Below, piece by piece: positions 21,050-21,530 of a stretch of DNA of 21,530 bases. Position 1 is the stretch's first letter; each line of letters begins with the position of its first letter. Under the pieces are notes generated by a model. The model was not told where the DNA came from. It ran no database searches and worked only from the letters and a program-made list of their open reading frames with translations. A program made the translations under genes and the position numbers. This DNA is from CALAMD01 sp035301345 (GTDB lineage: Bacteria; Bacillota; Bacilli; Bacillales; Amphibacillaceae): contig DATGUM010000046.1 of NCBI GenBank assembly GCA_035301345.1, positions 1-21,530 on the forward strand, in the 5' to 3' direction.

Positions 21050-21530
21050 ATGATTAAAGAATTTAATGTACCACCTCGAATTTTAATGGGTCCAGGACCG
21101 AGTGATGTTGATCCGAGCGTACTAAGAGCTATGGCGACACCAATGATCGGTCATATGGACGGAGAGTTCATGAAGATTATGGATGAAGTTATGCAAATGT
21201 TACGTGACGTTTTTGAAACGAAAAATGAATTAACTGTTGCGATGTCTGGAACAGGAAGTTCAGGGATGGAGACGGTATTTGTTAATTTACTTGATCCAGG
21301 TGATGAAGTAATTGTAGGTGTTAATGGTTTATTTGGTCAGCGTATGGTTGACGTCGTTGAGCGTTGTGGCGCAAAAGCTATAACGATTGAAGCGGCTTGG
21401 GGGGATGTTTTCCAACCAGAACAAATCGAACAAGCACTAAAAGAAAATAGTGAGGCAAAATTTGTCGCGCTTGTGCATGCAGAGACATCAACTGGTGCTC
21501 TTCAACCGCTAGAAGATATAGCGAAAATTG
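21050..21530 (+). CDS. Class V aminotransferase (alanine-glyoxylate/serine-pyruvate type), 5' part
   Basis: The first 160 residues of a PLP-dependent fold-type I enzyme, cut by the window end. RILMGPGPSDVDPSVLRAM, then SGTGSSGMETVFVNLLDPGDEV, which forms the cofactor phosphate pocket, and the beginning of the next motif HAETSTGALQPLEDI are characteristic of serine-glyoxylate/alanine-glyoxylate aminotransferases and of the PucG branch. The PLP lysine lies beyond the window. The ATG follows AGGAGG by six bases. In several bacilli such genes work in serine or glycine metabolism, sometimes beside serA; the next gene would help decide. Confidence 0.9.
   Translation, partial: MIKEFNVPPRILMGPGPSDVDPSVLRAMATPMIGHMDGEFMKIMDEVMQMLRDVFETKNELTVAMSGTGSSGMETVFVNLLDPGDEVIVGVNGLFGQRMVDVVERCGAKAITIEAAWGDVFQPEQIEQALKENSEAKFVALVHAETSTGALQPLEDIAKI

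Noticed and set aside
1..21530. CRISPR array or complete insertion sequence
   Set aside because: No regularly spaced repeats and no transposase gene were seen; the only recombinase is the truncated phage integrase.

Overview
The window comes from a low-to-moderate GC Firmicute, most likely a halophilic or haloalkaliphilic member of the Bacillaceae. The gene order hprK-lgt-ppaX-(yvoF-like acyltransferase)-trxB, then nudix-rapZ-glmR(yvcK)-whiA-crh and clpP, is the Bacillus yvo/yvc neighbourhood. Several exported proteins are very acidic (for example the lipoprotein at 11863-12597), which suggests a salt-adapted organism. Species cannot be assigned from the sequence alone.

Layout. 1-117 is the 3' end of an unrecognised gene. 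334-3332 is a four-gene operon: HPr kinase, prolipoprotein diacylglyceryl transferase, pyrophosphatase PpaX and a hexapeptide acyltransferase, closed by a terminator. trxB (3496-4446) stands alone and is followed by about 450 bp of non-coding DNA holding a strong terminator, a possible C-rich small RNA and two promoters. 4903-8484 is the nudix-rapZ-glmR-whiA-crh operon. clpP (8616-9200) converges on it and has a clear CtsR heat-shock operator over its promoter. HprK and its regulatory target Crh are both in the window.

9481-11465: a 51-codon ORF with a Fur-box-like operator lies just before tRNA-Arg(CCG). A 40-bp copy of the 3' part of this tRNA recurs at 11426-11465. The roughly 1.75 kb between the copies is a collapsed prophage: an integrase C-terminus, the C-terminal part of a MuF-type minor head protein with a toxin-like tail (frameshifted, no start), an intact small gene in the immunity position with its own terminator, two small phage genes, and two separate pieces of a large terminase. 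The order is not that of an intact phage, so more than one deletion or rearrangement occurred. This is the most unusual part of the window.

11496-13788: after an unrecognised gene, a minus-strand operon encodes a DeoR-type HTH fused to a Cys-rich NosL-like domain, a SCO1 lipoprotein and a double YtkA/FixH-like lipoprotein. This looks like a copper-responsive oxidase-maturation or copper-handling module. 13900-15481 is a minus-strand operon of two paired SMR transporters (YkkC/YkkD-like) and an EamA permease. A divergent GntR/FadR regulator plus CynX/NimT-type MFS transporter follows (15687-17603); a 20-bp perfect palindrome lies between the two operons. The rest is an unrecognised 226-aa protein, a class D-like sortase, a membrane dCache-GGDEF diguanylate cyclase lacking the Arg of the inhibitory site, and the 5' part of a class V aminotransferase that runs off the end.
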